NCBI GenBank assembly: GCA_017471465.1
Contig: JAFUTI010000020.1
Span: 62,001 to 126,000 of the forward strand
DNA length: 64,000 nucleotides
Source of the DNA: Prevotella sp.
GTDB lineage: Bacteria > Bacteroidota > Bacteroidia > Bacteroidales > Bacteroidaceae
Direction of reading: 5' to 3'
Numbering within the stretch: position 1 is the stretch's first letter; every line of letters starts with the position of its first letter. Below the pieces are notes generated by a model. It worked only from the letters and a program-made list of their open reading frames with translations. It ran no database searches and was not told where the DNA came from. Shown piece by piece: positions 8,971 through 15,283 of this stretch. The position numbers were made by a program, and so were the translations under genes.

Positions 8971-9259
8971 TTTGTCGTCACCATCGGTTAACTGTCTTAT
9001 ATACAGCGACTTAAGTAGTTGCGACAAGTGGTGGAGTGATGATAAACAGACTTACATCTACTCATAACCAGAGGTCGAAACAGAAAAATTCTAGGCGCGG
9101 GAGAAAAAAATCCAGGCGTGGGAGAAAAAATCCAGGCGTGGGAGAAAAAAATCTAGGCGCAAGAGGATGGTCGGATTTGTCGTCACCGCGTGATTTTGTC
9201 GTCACCACGTAACCTCATCTGTTTCAGTGTGTTATGTGAATGTGATGACGTGACGACAA
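8971..9259. repeat. Dispersed TTTGTCGTCACC repeats
   Basis: The 12-mer TTTGTCGTCACC occurs three times in direct orientation (8971-8982, 9176-9187, 9195-9206). An inverted copy of its core, GTGACGACAA, is at 9250-9259. They frame the 21-bp minisatellite at 9090-9172. No gene is visible between xerD and the small peptide gene at 9372. Function is unknown. Confidence 0.55.
9090..9172. repeat. Minisatellite with about 21-bp period (GGCGTGGGAGAAAA core)
   Basis: There are four consecutive units at 9090-9110, 9111-9130, 9131-9151 and 9152-9172. The first three read TCYAGGCGYGGGAGAAAAAA and the last is degenerate. The core GGCGTGnGnnAAAA and the period match the array at 39105-39209. The units are contiguous with no spacers, so this is not a CRISPR. 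Confidence 0.75.
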
Positions 9260-9285
9260 TATTTGTCATTAAGTATGGTTCACTA

Positions 9286-9345
9286 TTCTGCAATTTTTGT
9301 GATTGCAGAACAGTGGCGGCTCGTCCACTGGGGATGAGCCGCCAC
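9286..9345. terminator. Tandem hairpins downstream of the small peptide gene
   Basis: There are two adjacent perfect inverted repeats. TTCTGCAAT / ATTGCAGAA is at 9286-9310 (9-bp arms) and GTGGCGGCTC / GAGCCGCCAC is at 9313-9345 (10-bp arms). They lie just past the 3' end of the minus-strand peptide gene (9372) and probably end its transcript. Neither is followed by a long T run. Confidence 0.5.
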
Positions 9346-9371
9346 CGTCATTACATAGTCTCGTTTTCTGC

Positions 9372-9524
9372 TTATTCCTCGTCGTCCCAGAAAGAGCCGG
9401 AGCGGCTGAGGTTGCCGCTGGTTGCGTCTGTCGTAGTGTTGGTGTAGCCAGGCGAGCCGGCCAGTATCGGGGTGCTCTGTAGGCTGACAATCTTGATTGT
9501 CGGATTCTTATATGTCTTTTTCAT
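9372..9524 (-). CDS. Small 50-residue peptide with conserved-looking ends (MKKTYKNPTIKIV...SFWDDEE)
   Basis: A 51-codon frame begins at an ATG at 9524 with a good ribosome-binding sequence (AAGGAGAAC) upstream. The N-terminus MKKTYKNPTIKIVSLQ is basic. The middle is Ser/Thr/Gly-rich and the C-terminus (SGSFWDDEE) is acidic and aromatic. From memory, similar short Bacteroidales proteins with an NPTIKVV-like start and FWDDE-like end are common and uncharacterised; no search was possible here. It starts 19 bp after the stop codon of a decayed secreted-protein remnant and is followed by tandem hairpins. Function is unknown; a signalling peptide, modified-peptide precursor or small cytoplasmic factor are all possible. 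Confidence 0.6.
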   Translation of the reverse strand: MKKTYKNPTIKIVSLQSTPILAGSPGYTNTTTDATSGNLSRSGSFWDDEE

Positions 9525-9543
9525 TGCTTTGTTCTCCTTTTCT

Positions 9544-10038
9544 TTACTTGATTACGTATTTCTTACCATTCACGATGTAGAGACCCTTCGTGGGCTGGCT
9601 GACGCGCTGACCCTTCAGGTTGTAGACCTCACTCTTATCTTTCATCTCCTCACTCTTCACAGAATTGATGCTTGTTGCCTCGCTGCCGTCAAGCAGGAAG
9701 AAGCCGCGGGCCGATGCTGTGAAGTCAGCAGGCAGGTAGGCCGTGTTGGCACCTACGGTAAAGGCATTGGCGTTCTTGTAGAAGCCAAGGCTGGGCGATG
9801 CCATCAGCACATATCCGGTCTCGGCAGCAATCTCCGTGTTTGCCGTCACGCCAGTCAGCTTGTTTGCCGACACGTCGGTCGAACTACTTACCACAATAGG
9901 TATGTTCACCGTACCTGCACTGCCCTTCAGCAGCAGACCTGTGTTGGCAGGCACCGTCGTCGTCACAGCTTCCTTCGTCAGTACGCCGTCGGCGCCACCC
10001 GTCATCACTATGGAAACACCTGCGCCAAAAGCGCAAGC
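9544..10038 (-). pseudogene. 3' remnant of a large secreted protein with sorting-type C-terminus
   Basis: An open minus-strand frame is bounded upstream by an in-frame TAA at 10039-10041 and has no plausible start; only a GTG at 10008 could be used. The peptide (VSANKLTGVTANTEIAAETG ... LLLKGSAG) resembles the last 150 residues of large Prevotella secreted proteins. It ends YNLKGQRVSQPTKGLYIVNGKKYVIK-like (IVNGKKYVIK at the terminus), the same tail type as the giant proteins at 26.2-45.5 kb. There is no signal peptide, so export is impossible as it stands. The simplest reading is a gene that lost its 5' end. The breakpoint region 10039-10200 shows no recognisable gene. Confidence 0.65.
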
Positions 10039-10041
10039 TTA

Positions 10042-10287
10042 TTAGTGGTGATATAGGACAAACTGTCACGGAGACAACTGTCCTACGTATTGCCCGTTTT
10101 CGCTCTTTCGAGGCGCTGATTCGATGTGCGTTTGAGCATATTAATAAAGTCTTGTCGTTCGTGTGTCTCCACACTAGCTCCGCTGCAAAAGAAATCATTT
10201 ATTTCGAACTGACAAAAAAATCGGCGGGAAAATTGCGACCTTACGTCCTATTCCCGCCGATGAGACATAAAGAAAGGGGTCGAAAGT
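10042..10287. other. Gene-free stretch with one hairpin
   Basis: Nothing coding is recognised here. The only structure seen is an inverted repeat TCGGCGGGAA (10221-10230) / TTCCCGCCGA (10251-10260) with a 20-nt loop, just upstream of the aroQ promoter. It could be a terminator or protein-binding site; there is no T run. Confidence 0.4.
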
Positions 10288-10318
10288 TTTGTACATTCGG
10301 CTTTTTTGTCTATCTTTG
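10288..10318 (+). promoter_or_regulatory. aroQ promoter
   Basis: TTTG (10288-10291), 19 nt and TATCTTTG (10311-10318) match the Bacteroidetes consensus. The leader to the aroQ ATG at 10353 would be about 28 nt. Confidence 0.8.
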
Positions 10319-10352
10319 TGGCCAGAAAGCAACAAAAAGTGTTTTTTAAGGG

Positions 10353-10775
10353 ATGAAGATACTGATTATCAACGGGCCCAACCTGAACCTGCTCGGACAG
10401 CGTGAGCCCGGAATCTACGGCAACGAGTTGTTCGACAGCTACCTGGAACAGCTGCGGGCACGGTTTGCCGACGTCGAGATAGACTATTACCAGAGTAACG
10501 TCGAGGGCGAGCTTATCAACAAGATGCAGGAGTGCGGGTTCTACGGCGACTATGCCGGTATCGTGCTCAATGCCGGTGCCTACACCCACACCAGCGTGGC
10601 GCTGCACGACTGCATCCGCTCGCTGCGCTGTCCCGTCATCGAGGTACACATCTCGAACGTTCACCAGCGCGAGGAGTTCCGCCACCACTCGATGCTCTCG
10701 GCAGCCTGCAAGGGTGTCATCTGCGGCTTCGGCCTCGACAGCTACCGTCTGGCAGTGTCAGCTTTGGTGGGATGA
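10353..10775 (+). CDS. aroQ: 3-dehydroquinate dehydratase, type II
   Basis: AroQ dehydrates 3-dehydroquinate to 3-dehydroshikimate in the shikimate pathway. The 140-residue length is typical of the dodecameric type II enzyme. Visible signatures are NGPNLNLLGQREPGIYG with the active-site Arg17 and Tyr22, NAGAYTHTS around residue 75, and EVHISN with catalytic His99. Its stop codon overlaps the start of the O-methyltransferase gene (ATGATGA at 10772-10777), indicating translational coupling. Confidence 0.96.
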   Translation: MKILIINGPNLNLLGQREPGIYGNELFDSYLEQLRARFADVEIDYYQSNVEGELINKMQECGFYGDYAGIVLNAGAYTHTSVALHDCIRSLRCPVIEVHISNVHQREEFRHHSMLSAACKGVICGFGLDSYRLAVSALVG

Positions 10776-11401
10776 TGCTCGACGACTATATCCTCCAGCA
10801 CACGTCGCCTGAGCCCGACTACCTGTACCGGCTCTGGCGGGCTACCAACATCCACACCATCCACGGAAGGATGGTCAGCGGTCATCTGCAGGGACGGCTG
10901 TTGAAGATGCTGGTAGAGATGATCCGTCCGCGGAACATCTTGGAGGTGGGCACCTTCAGCGGCTATTCGGCCCTGTCGATGGCTGAGGGTCTGGAGGAAG
11001 GCGGACGTCTCTATACGTTTGAGATCAACGACGAGATGGAGGATTTTACCCGTCCGTGGATCGAGGGCTCGCCGGTGGCCGACAGGATCACGTTCATCAT
11101 CGGCGATGCCATCAAGGAGGCGCCGCGCCTGGGGGTGACATTCGACATGGCGTTTATCGACGGCGACAAGCGCACCTACTGTGAGTGCTACGACATGGTG
11201 CTGACGGTGCTCAGGCCGGGCGGCTTTATCATTGCCGACAACACGCTGTGGGACGGTCATGTCATCGACCCCGACTACGACCACGACCAGCAGACACAGG
11301 GCGTCAGGCGTTTCAACGACTATGTGGCCGCCGACCCGCGAACGGAGCAGGTCATCCTGCCGCTGCGCGACGGTCTGACGATGGTTAGGGTTGTGAGTTA
11401 G
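10772..11401 (+). CDS. SAM-dependent O-methyltransferase (catechol-OMT-like, class I)
   Basis: The 209-residue protein beginning MMLDDYILQHTSPEP is preferred because its ATG overlaps the aroQ stop; the open frame continues upstream only within aroQ. Motif I is EVGTFSGYSALSMAEGL (SAM binding). Motif II is the acidic FEINDE. The metal-site region includes AFIDGDKRTY and ADNTLWDG, as in divalent-metal-dependent O-methyltransferases of the COG4122 type. The family methylates catechol-like hydroxyls or tRNA (TrmR-like). The substrate cannot be told from sequence. Confidence 0.9.
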   Translation: MMLDDYILQHTSPEPDYLYRLWRATNIHTIHGRMVSGHLQGRLLKMLVEMIRPRNILEVGTFSGYSALSMAEGLEEGGRLYTFEINDEMEDFTRPWIEGSPVADRITFIIGDAIKEAPRLGVTFDMAFIDGDKRTYCECYDMVLTVLRPGGFIIADNTLWDGHVIDPDYDHDQQTQGVRRFNDYVAADPRTEQVILPLRDGLTMVRVVS

Positions 11402-11424
11402 GAGTTATGAGTTAAGAGTTAGGA
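11396..11424 (+). repeat. GAGTTAGGAGTTA-type intercistronic repeat
   Basis: The methyltransferase stop codon TAG lies inside a run of 7-8-bp units (GAGTTAG GAGTTAT GAGTTAA GAGTTAG GAG). The run also supplies the AGGAG in front of the next gene's GTG. A similar run occurs after the GNAT gene at 46755-46782. Confidence 0.6.
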
Positions 11425-12624
11425 GTGATTCGGTATACCAAGAAAGAGGAGATATGGAACTCGGCGTCGCACGGCGGCGGCATCCTGATGGGGGTGATCA
11501 TCGGCATCATCCTGCTGGTATGGGTGTTCCGCGGCGACAACAACTGGGCGCGGGTAGGGGTCATCCTCTACCTCGTCGGCATGCTCGGCTCATACGTCGC
11601 CTCAACACTCTACCACGCCATGAAGCACCACTCGAAGTGGAAGGAGCGCCTGCGCCGCTGGGACCATGCCGCCATCTACTGGCATATTGCCGGTTCCTAC
11701 TCGCCGCTGACGCTGGTGGCCCTGCGTGAACAGGGTTACTGGGGCTGGGGACTCTTCATCTTCGTCTGGACTTGTGCCATTGCCGGCACCATCGTCAGTT
11801 TCATCCGCCTGAAGGAACATTCCAACTTCGAGACCCTCTGCTTCATCGGCATGGGACTCAGCGTGCTCGTTGCCTTCAAGCCGCTTCTCGACAGCGTCTC
11901 CACGGCAGCCTTCGTATGGATAGTGGCCGAGGGCGTGTGTTACATCACGGGTGCCCTGTTCTACTCGCTGAACAAGAAGAAATACATGCACAGCGTCTTC
12001 CACTTCTTCGTCCTGGCCGGTTCGGTGTGTCACATCGTCGCCGTCTGGGACGTGCTGATGGAGTACGTCGAGGAGAAACCGGCCTACCACTGTATACTGC
12101 CCGAGGGTCTGCAACTGCGTGAGGGCGACGTCGTCTTCCGGCGGGGTGGGGGGATGGTGAGCCACATTGTGGTGGCTGCCGACCGTGCGGGCGATTACTC
12201 ACACGTGGGCATCGTCGTCGATTCCGCCGGTGTGCCGATGGTGGTGCACGCTGTGCCCGGCGAGCCCGACTTCGAGGGCGACCCCGACCGCGTGAAGATG
12301 GACCGTCCGGAACATTTCTTCTCGTCGCAGTACACCTCCATCGGTGAGGTCTGCCGTGCGAAGGACAGCGCTGCGGCGCGTCAGGCGGCACAGGTGGCGA
12401 TGGCCGTCTATCGCCGTCATACCCTCTTCGACCACGACTATGACGACCATGATACTGTGCGTATGTACTGCACCGAACTGATTGTCCATGCCTATGCACG
12501 GGCCGGCTTGCCGTTGGTGGGGAGCGCCCGCCACGAGGTGCGGCTGCCTATGCTGACGGCCGACTGCATCTTTCCTTCTGACATCAAAAACTCCAGGCAA
12601 CTGGAATCCCTTATAACATTTTAA
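11425..12624 (+). CDS. Hemolysin III (PAQR-like) membrane protein fused to a YiiX/NlpC-P60-type hydrolase domain
   Basis: The 399-residue protein has a GTG start preceded by AGGAG; no in-frame ATG exists before residue 22. Residues 1-215 are a hemolysin III family seven-helix protein with the conserved metal-site residues of the PAQR superfamily: SASHGGG (His16), STLYHAM (His64), RRWDHA (Asp80/His81) and HSVFHFF...SVCH. Residues about 220-399 look like a YiiX-type permuted papain-fold amidase: LREGDVVF (232-238), DYSHVGIVV (His260), VVHAVPG and MYCTELIVHAY (Cys349). Hemolysin III proteins are normally about 210 residues, so this is a fusion. The hydrolase would follow the last helix. Its substrate (amide or lipid) is unknown. 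Confidence 0.85.
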   Translation: MIRYTKKEEIWNSASHGGGILMGVIIGIILLVWVFRGDNNWARVGVILYLVGMLGSYVASTLYHAMKHHSKWKERLRRWDHAAIYWHIAGSYSPLTLVALREQGYWGWGLFIFVWTCAIAGTIVSFIRLKEHSNFETLCFIGMGLSVLVAFKPLLDSVSTAAFVWIVAEGVCYITGALFYSLNKKKYMHSVFHFFVLAGSVCHIVAVWDVLMEYVEEKPAYHCILPEGLQLREGDVVFRRGGGMVSHIVVAADRAGDYSHVGIVVDSAGVPMVVHAVPGEPDFEGDPDRVKMDRPEHFFSSQYTSIGEVCRAKDSAAARQAAQVAMAVYRRHTLFDHDYDDHDTVRMYCTELIVHAYARAGLPLVGSARHEVRLPMLTADCIFPSDIKNSRQLESLITF

Positions 12625-12645
12625 TAACCCTAAAACAACAAGAAC

Positions 12646-13035
12646 ATGAAAAAGATTTTAGTAGCGTTCGTTATCGGCTGCATGGCTATGGTCATGACCA
12701 GCTGTAGTGACAACAGTCCTAAGGGCATCGCCATTCAGGCCGTCAAGTGTATGCAACAGAAAGACTTCAAGGGCTATGTCGACCTGCTCAACCTGCCGGA
12801 TGCCACCGACGAACAGAAGACGACTTACGTCGCCATGTTGCAGGAGAAGGCCAGCAAGAAACCCGAGGCTTTCGACATCAAGAGCTTCGAGGTGGTCGAC
12901 GAACAGGTCGACGAGGAGGCTGGCACCGCACGCATCACTATCAAGATGGTTGACGGCGAAGGTAAGGAACAAAACAATCCCATCGACCTGGTGAAGAATG
13001 ACAAGGGCGAATGGAAGATTAAGAACAAGAAATAA
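12646..13035 (+). CDS. Small DUF4878-like lipoprotein
   Basis: The 129-residue protein has a lipoprotein signal (MKKILVAFVIGCMAMVMTSC, Cys20) followed by about 105 residues in an NTF2-like arrangement: PKGIAIQAVKCMQQKDFKGYVDLL, then TARITIKMVDGEGKEQ and a KNDKGEWKIKNKK end. This matches the DUF4878 type of small Bacteroidetes lipoprotein. It lies 21 bp after the hemolysin III fusion gene and is followed by a strong terminator, so it closes the aroQ operon. Function is unknown. Confidence 0.75.
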   Translation: MKKILVAFVIGCMAMVMTSCSDNSPKGIAIQAVKCMQQKDFKGYVDLLNLPDATDEQKTTYVAMLQEKASKKPEAFDIKSFEVVDEQVDEEAGTARITIKMVDGEGKEQNNPIDLVKNDKGEWKIKNKK

Positions 13036-13040
13036 ACAGA

Positions 13041-13070
13041 AATCCTCCCCGAGCTCGGGGAGGATTTTTT
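13041..13070. terminator. Strong bidirectional terminator (lipoprotein operon / suf operon)
   Basis: A perfect 26-bp palindrome AATCCTCCCCGAG/CTCGGGGAGGATT is followed by a T run. It sits exactly between the plus-strand lipoprotein stop (13035) and the minus-strand sufD 3' end (13069). Its core (CCTCCCCGAG...GGGGAGG) resembles the hairpin of the GC-rich repeat family described in sufB and argC. Confidence 0.85.
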
Positions 13071-14433
13071 ATTTGCAGAGCTTGCAGCCTTCGCACTTGC
13101 TGAGCTTCCCGCGGAAGCGCATGTCGACGAGGTGGTGCAGACGGTCGCGCAGCGGTTGCAGGTCGATGCGGTCGACGACCTCGCCGACGAAAGCCTGCTG
13201 CAAGAGCGTCTTCGCCTCAGCCTCGCTGATGCCTCGCTGGCGCATATAGAACAGGGCGGCATCGTTGAGCTGGCCGACGGTCGAGCCGTGGGCACATTTC
13301 ACGTCGTCGGCATAGATCTCAAGCATCGGCTGGGTGTACATCCTTGACTTTGACGAGGCGCAGAGGTTCTGGTTGGTCATCTGCGACGACGTCTTCTGGG
13401 CACCCGGTTCCACCAGCACCCTACCGGCAAAGGCTCCGGTAGCCTCGTCGTTGAGCACGTATTTGTAAAGCTCGTTGCTGGTGCAGTGTCCGGCCTTGTG
13501 GACGATGAGCGTGTTGTTGTCTACGTGCTGTTCCTTGTCGGCAATGACGCAGCCGTAGCACTCGCAGTCGGCACCCTCGCCCGAGAGCGTCAGGTCGAGC
13601 TTGTTGCGTGTCGTACCGTTGTGCAGGGTGATGATGTTGTGGCAGACGTGACTGTCGCGCTGCTGGTCGATGTAGACGTTGCTGACGCGGACGTTCTTCG
13701 CGTGGGTCTCCTCCAGGCAGTACAGTCCCAGATGGGCGCGCTCGCCAACGAAAGCCTCGATGACCTGTGTCGTCAGGAACTGGCGGTCGTCGGCAGCATG
13801 GTCGCAGAACAGGAGTTTTACTTCTGCCCCTTCTTCGACGATGATGAGTACGCGGCGGTTGACCATCAGGTCGACGTCAGACTTGAGGATGTTGATGACC
13901 TGGATGGCGCGGTCAACCTTCACGTTCTTCGGCACGTAGACGAAGAGACCGTCCTGAGCCAGCATGGTGTTGAGGTGGGTGACGGCGTCGTCATCCTTGC
14001 CGGCCAGCTGGTGGTAGCGACCCCTCCCAGCCTCCCCTATAGGGGAGGAGAGATTACCAATAATAACGCCGTCAGGCAGTTTCGCTGCTGCTTGAGGTAT
14101 TCTCTCTCCTCTTTCCTCTCTCCTCTCTCCTCTATAAAAACTGTCGTTGACGACGAAGTAGAGATTTGTGGAAAGATTGGGCACGTCGCAGCGGAAGGCT
14201 GTATACGGGTCGACGGGTATCTCGAGACGGTTGAGATTCAGGCCGTAGTCTGGTTCGAAGAGCTTGGAGATGTCAGTGTACTTATAGCGTTCCACTTTTT
14301 TTGACGGGAATCCCTGAGCCTTGAAAGCCTCGAACGCCTCATCGCGCACGCTGTTCATCACGTCGCTGCTATGCTCGTGAATCATCGTGCGGCACTGCTC
14401 GTAGAGATTGATATATTGTTGTTCTGACTGCAT
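13069..14433 (-). CDS. sufD: Fe-S cluster assembly protein SufD with two repeat-derived insertions
   Basis: SufD partners SufB and SufC in the SufBC2D scaffold. The ATG at 14433 (MQSEQQYINLYEQ, 454 residues) is chosen. A GTG at 14466 would add 11 residues encoded by an intercistronic repeat. The beta-helix core (YVPKNVKVDRAIQVIN, SNVYIDQQRDSHVCHN) and C-terminal helices (YMRQRGISEAEAKTLLQQAF) are intact. Residues 101-112 (RGERREERGERI) come from a purine-rich repeat and residues about 128-139 (LSSPIGEAGRGR) from half of the GC-rich palindromic element. Both lie in a variable linker and keep the frame. It is the last gene of the rimP-nusA-infB-sufBCD operon. Confidence 0.93.
   Translation of the reverse strand: MQSEQQYINLYEQCRTMIHEHSSDVMNSVRDEAFEAFKAQGFPSKKVERYKYTDISKLFEPDYGLNLNRLEIPVDPYTAFRCDVPNLSTNLYFVVNDSFYRGERREERGERIPQAAAKLPDGVIIGNLSSPIGEAGRGRYHQLAGKDDDAVTHLNTMLAQDGLFVYVPKNVKVDRAIQVINILKSDVDLMVNRRVLIIVEEGAEVKLLFCDHAADDRQFLTTQVIEAFVGERAHLGLYCLEETHAKNVRVSNVYIDQQRDSHVCHNIITLHNGTTRNKLDLTLSGEGADCECYGCVIADKEQHVDNNTLIVHKAGHCTSNELYKYVLNDEATGAFAGRVLVEPGAQKTSSQMTNQNLCASSKSRMYTQPMLEIYADDVKCAHGSTVGQLNDAALFYMRQRGISEAEAKTLLQQAFVGEVVDRIDLQPLRDRLHHLVDMRFRGKLSKCEGCKLCK
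14019..14053 (-). repeat. Half copy of the GC-rich palindromic element inside sufD
   Basis: On the minus strand it reads CTCCCCTATAGGGGAGG followed by CTGGGAGGGGTC: one hairpin plus the GGGGTC terminus of the element seen whole in sufB and argC. It is in frame within sufD. A separate purine-rich repeat of GAGAGGA type lies at about 14100-14133. Confidence 0.65.
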
Positions 14434-14440
14434 ATCAAGT

Positions 14441-14482
14441 GCGGTAGCAAATTTTTCACTTTTCACTATTCACTTTTCACTT
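14441..14482 (-). repeat. Solo copy of the AT-rich inverted-repeat end (GTGAAAAGTGAAAAATTTGCTACCGC)
   Basis: It fills the sufC-sufD spacer. It matches the two ends of the four-helix-bundle gene element at 19691-19726 and 20113-20155: GCGGTAGCAAATTTTTCAC followed by TTTCACT/ATTCACT units on the plus strand. It begins 3 bp after the sufC stop codon. Confidence 0.8.
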
Positions 14483-14485
14483 AAA

Positions 14486-15241
14486 TTACTCTTCGCCAAT
14501 CTCTTCTTTTATCCAGTCGTAGCCGTGCTCCTGTATCTCCTTGGCCAACTCCGGGCCGCCGGTCTTCACAATCCTACCTTTATATAATACGTGGACGAAC
14601 TGCGGACGGATCATCTCCAGCAGACGGTCGTAGTGGGTGATGACGATGCACGACGTATCGGGACGCTGCAGTTTGTTCACACCCTCGGCCACGATGCGCA
14701 TGGCATCGACGTCGAGGCCGGAGTCTGTCTCGTCGAGGATACTCAGCTTCGGCTCCAGCATGGCCATCTGGAAAATCTCGTTGCGCTTCTTCTCACCACC
14801 CGAGAAACCTTCGTTCACCGAGCGGTTGGCCAGTTTCGAGTCGAGCTCGACAATCTTTCTTTTTTCACGCTGCAACTTCAGAAACTCAGCGGCGTTCATC
14901 GGTTCGAGCCCCTGGTATTTGCGCTTCTCGTTAATAGCCGCCTTCATAAAGTTGGTCATCGAGACGCCGGGAATCTCCACAGGATACTGGAAGCTCAAAA
15001 AGAGTCCTTCGTGAGCCCTGTCCTCAGGTTTCATCTCCAACAGATTTTTGCCATTAAACCAGGCCTCGCCCTCGGTCACCTCATAGAGGGGATTGCCCAC
15101 GAGGACGGCACTCAGTGTCGACTTGCCCGAACCGTTGGGTCCCATGATGGCATGCGTCTCACCGTCGTTGATCACGAGGTCGATGCCTTTCAATATCTCT
15201 TTGTCGCCTATGCGGGCGTGTAAGTTTTTGACTTCTAACAT
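14486..15241 (-). CDS. sufC: Fe-S cluster assembly ATPase SufC
   Basis: This 251-residue cytoplasmic ABC ATPase energises the SufBCD scaffold. Walker A is GPNGSGKST near residue 35. The signature is NEGFSGGEKKRNEIFQ, and the Walker B region is LSILDETDSGLDVDAM, with the His switch in IVITHYDRLL. It lies between sufB and sufD, separated from sufB by an 8-bp-period repeat and from sufD by a solo AT-rich repeat. Confidence 0.97.
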   Translation of the reverse strand: MLEVKNLHARIGDKEILKGIDLVINDGETHAIMGPNGSGKSTLSAVLVGNPLYEVTEGEAWFNGKNLLEMKPEDRAHEGLFLSFQYPVEIPGVSMTNFMKAAINEKRKYQGLEPMNAAEFLKLQREKRKIVELDSKLANRSVNEGFSGGEKKRNEIFQMAMLEPKLSILDETDSGLDVDAMRIVAEGVNKLQRPDTSCIVITHYDRLLEMIRPQFVHVLYKGRIVKTGGPELAKEIQEHGYDWIKEEIGEE

Positions 15242-15246
15242 TTTTT

Positions 15247-15283
15247 TCGTTATTTCGATATGACGTTATGACGATATGACGAC
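15247..15283 (-). repeat. 8-bp-period CGTTATGA/CGATATGA spacer between sufB and sufC
   Basis: Units CGTTATTT, CGATATGA, CGTTATGA and CGATATGA (plus strand) abut the sufB stop codon at 15284. Related arrays occur at 21441-21489 (rimP-nusA) and 53371-53393 (XRE gene-ligase gene). Confidence 0.7.

Noticed and set aside
14434..14466. Upstream GTG start adding 11 residues to SufD
   Set aside because: The added residues are encoded by the solo AT-rich repeat; the ATG at 14433 gives the normal SufD N-terminus.
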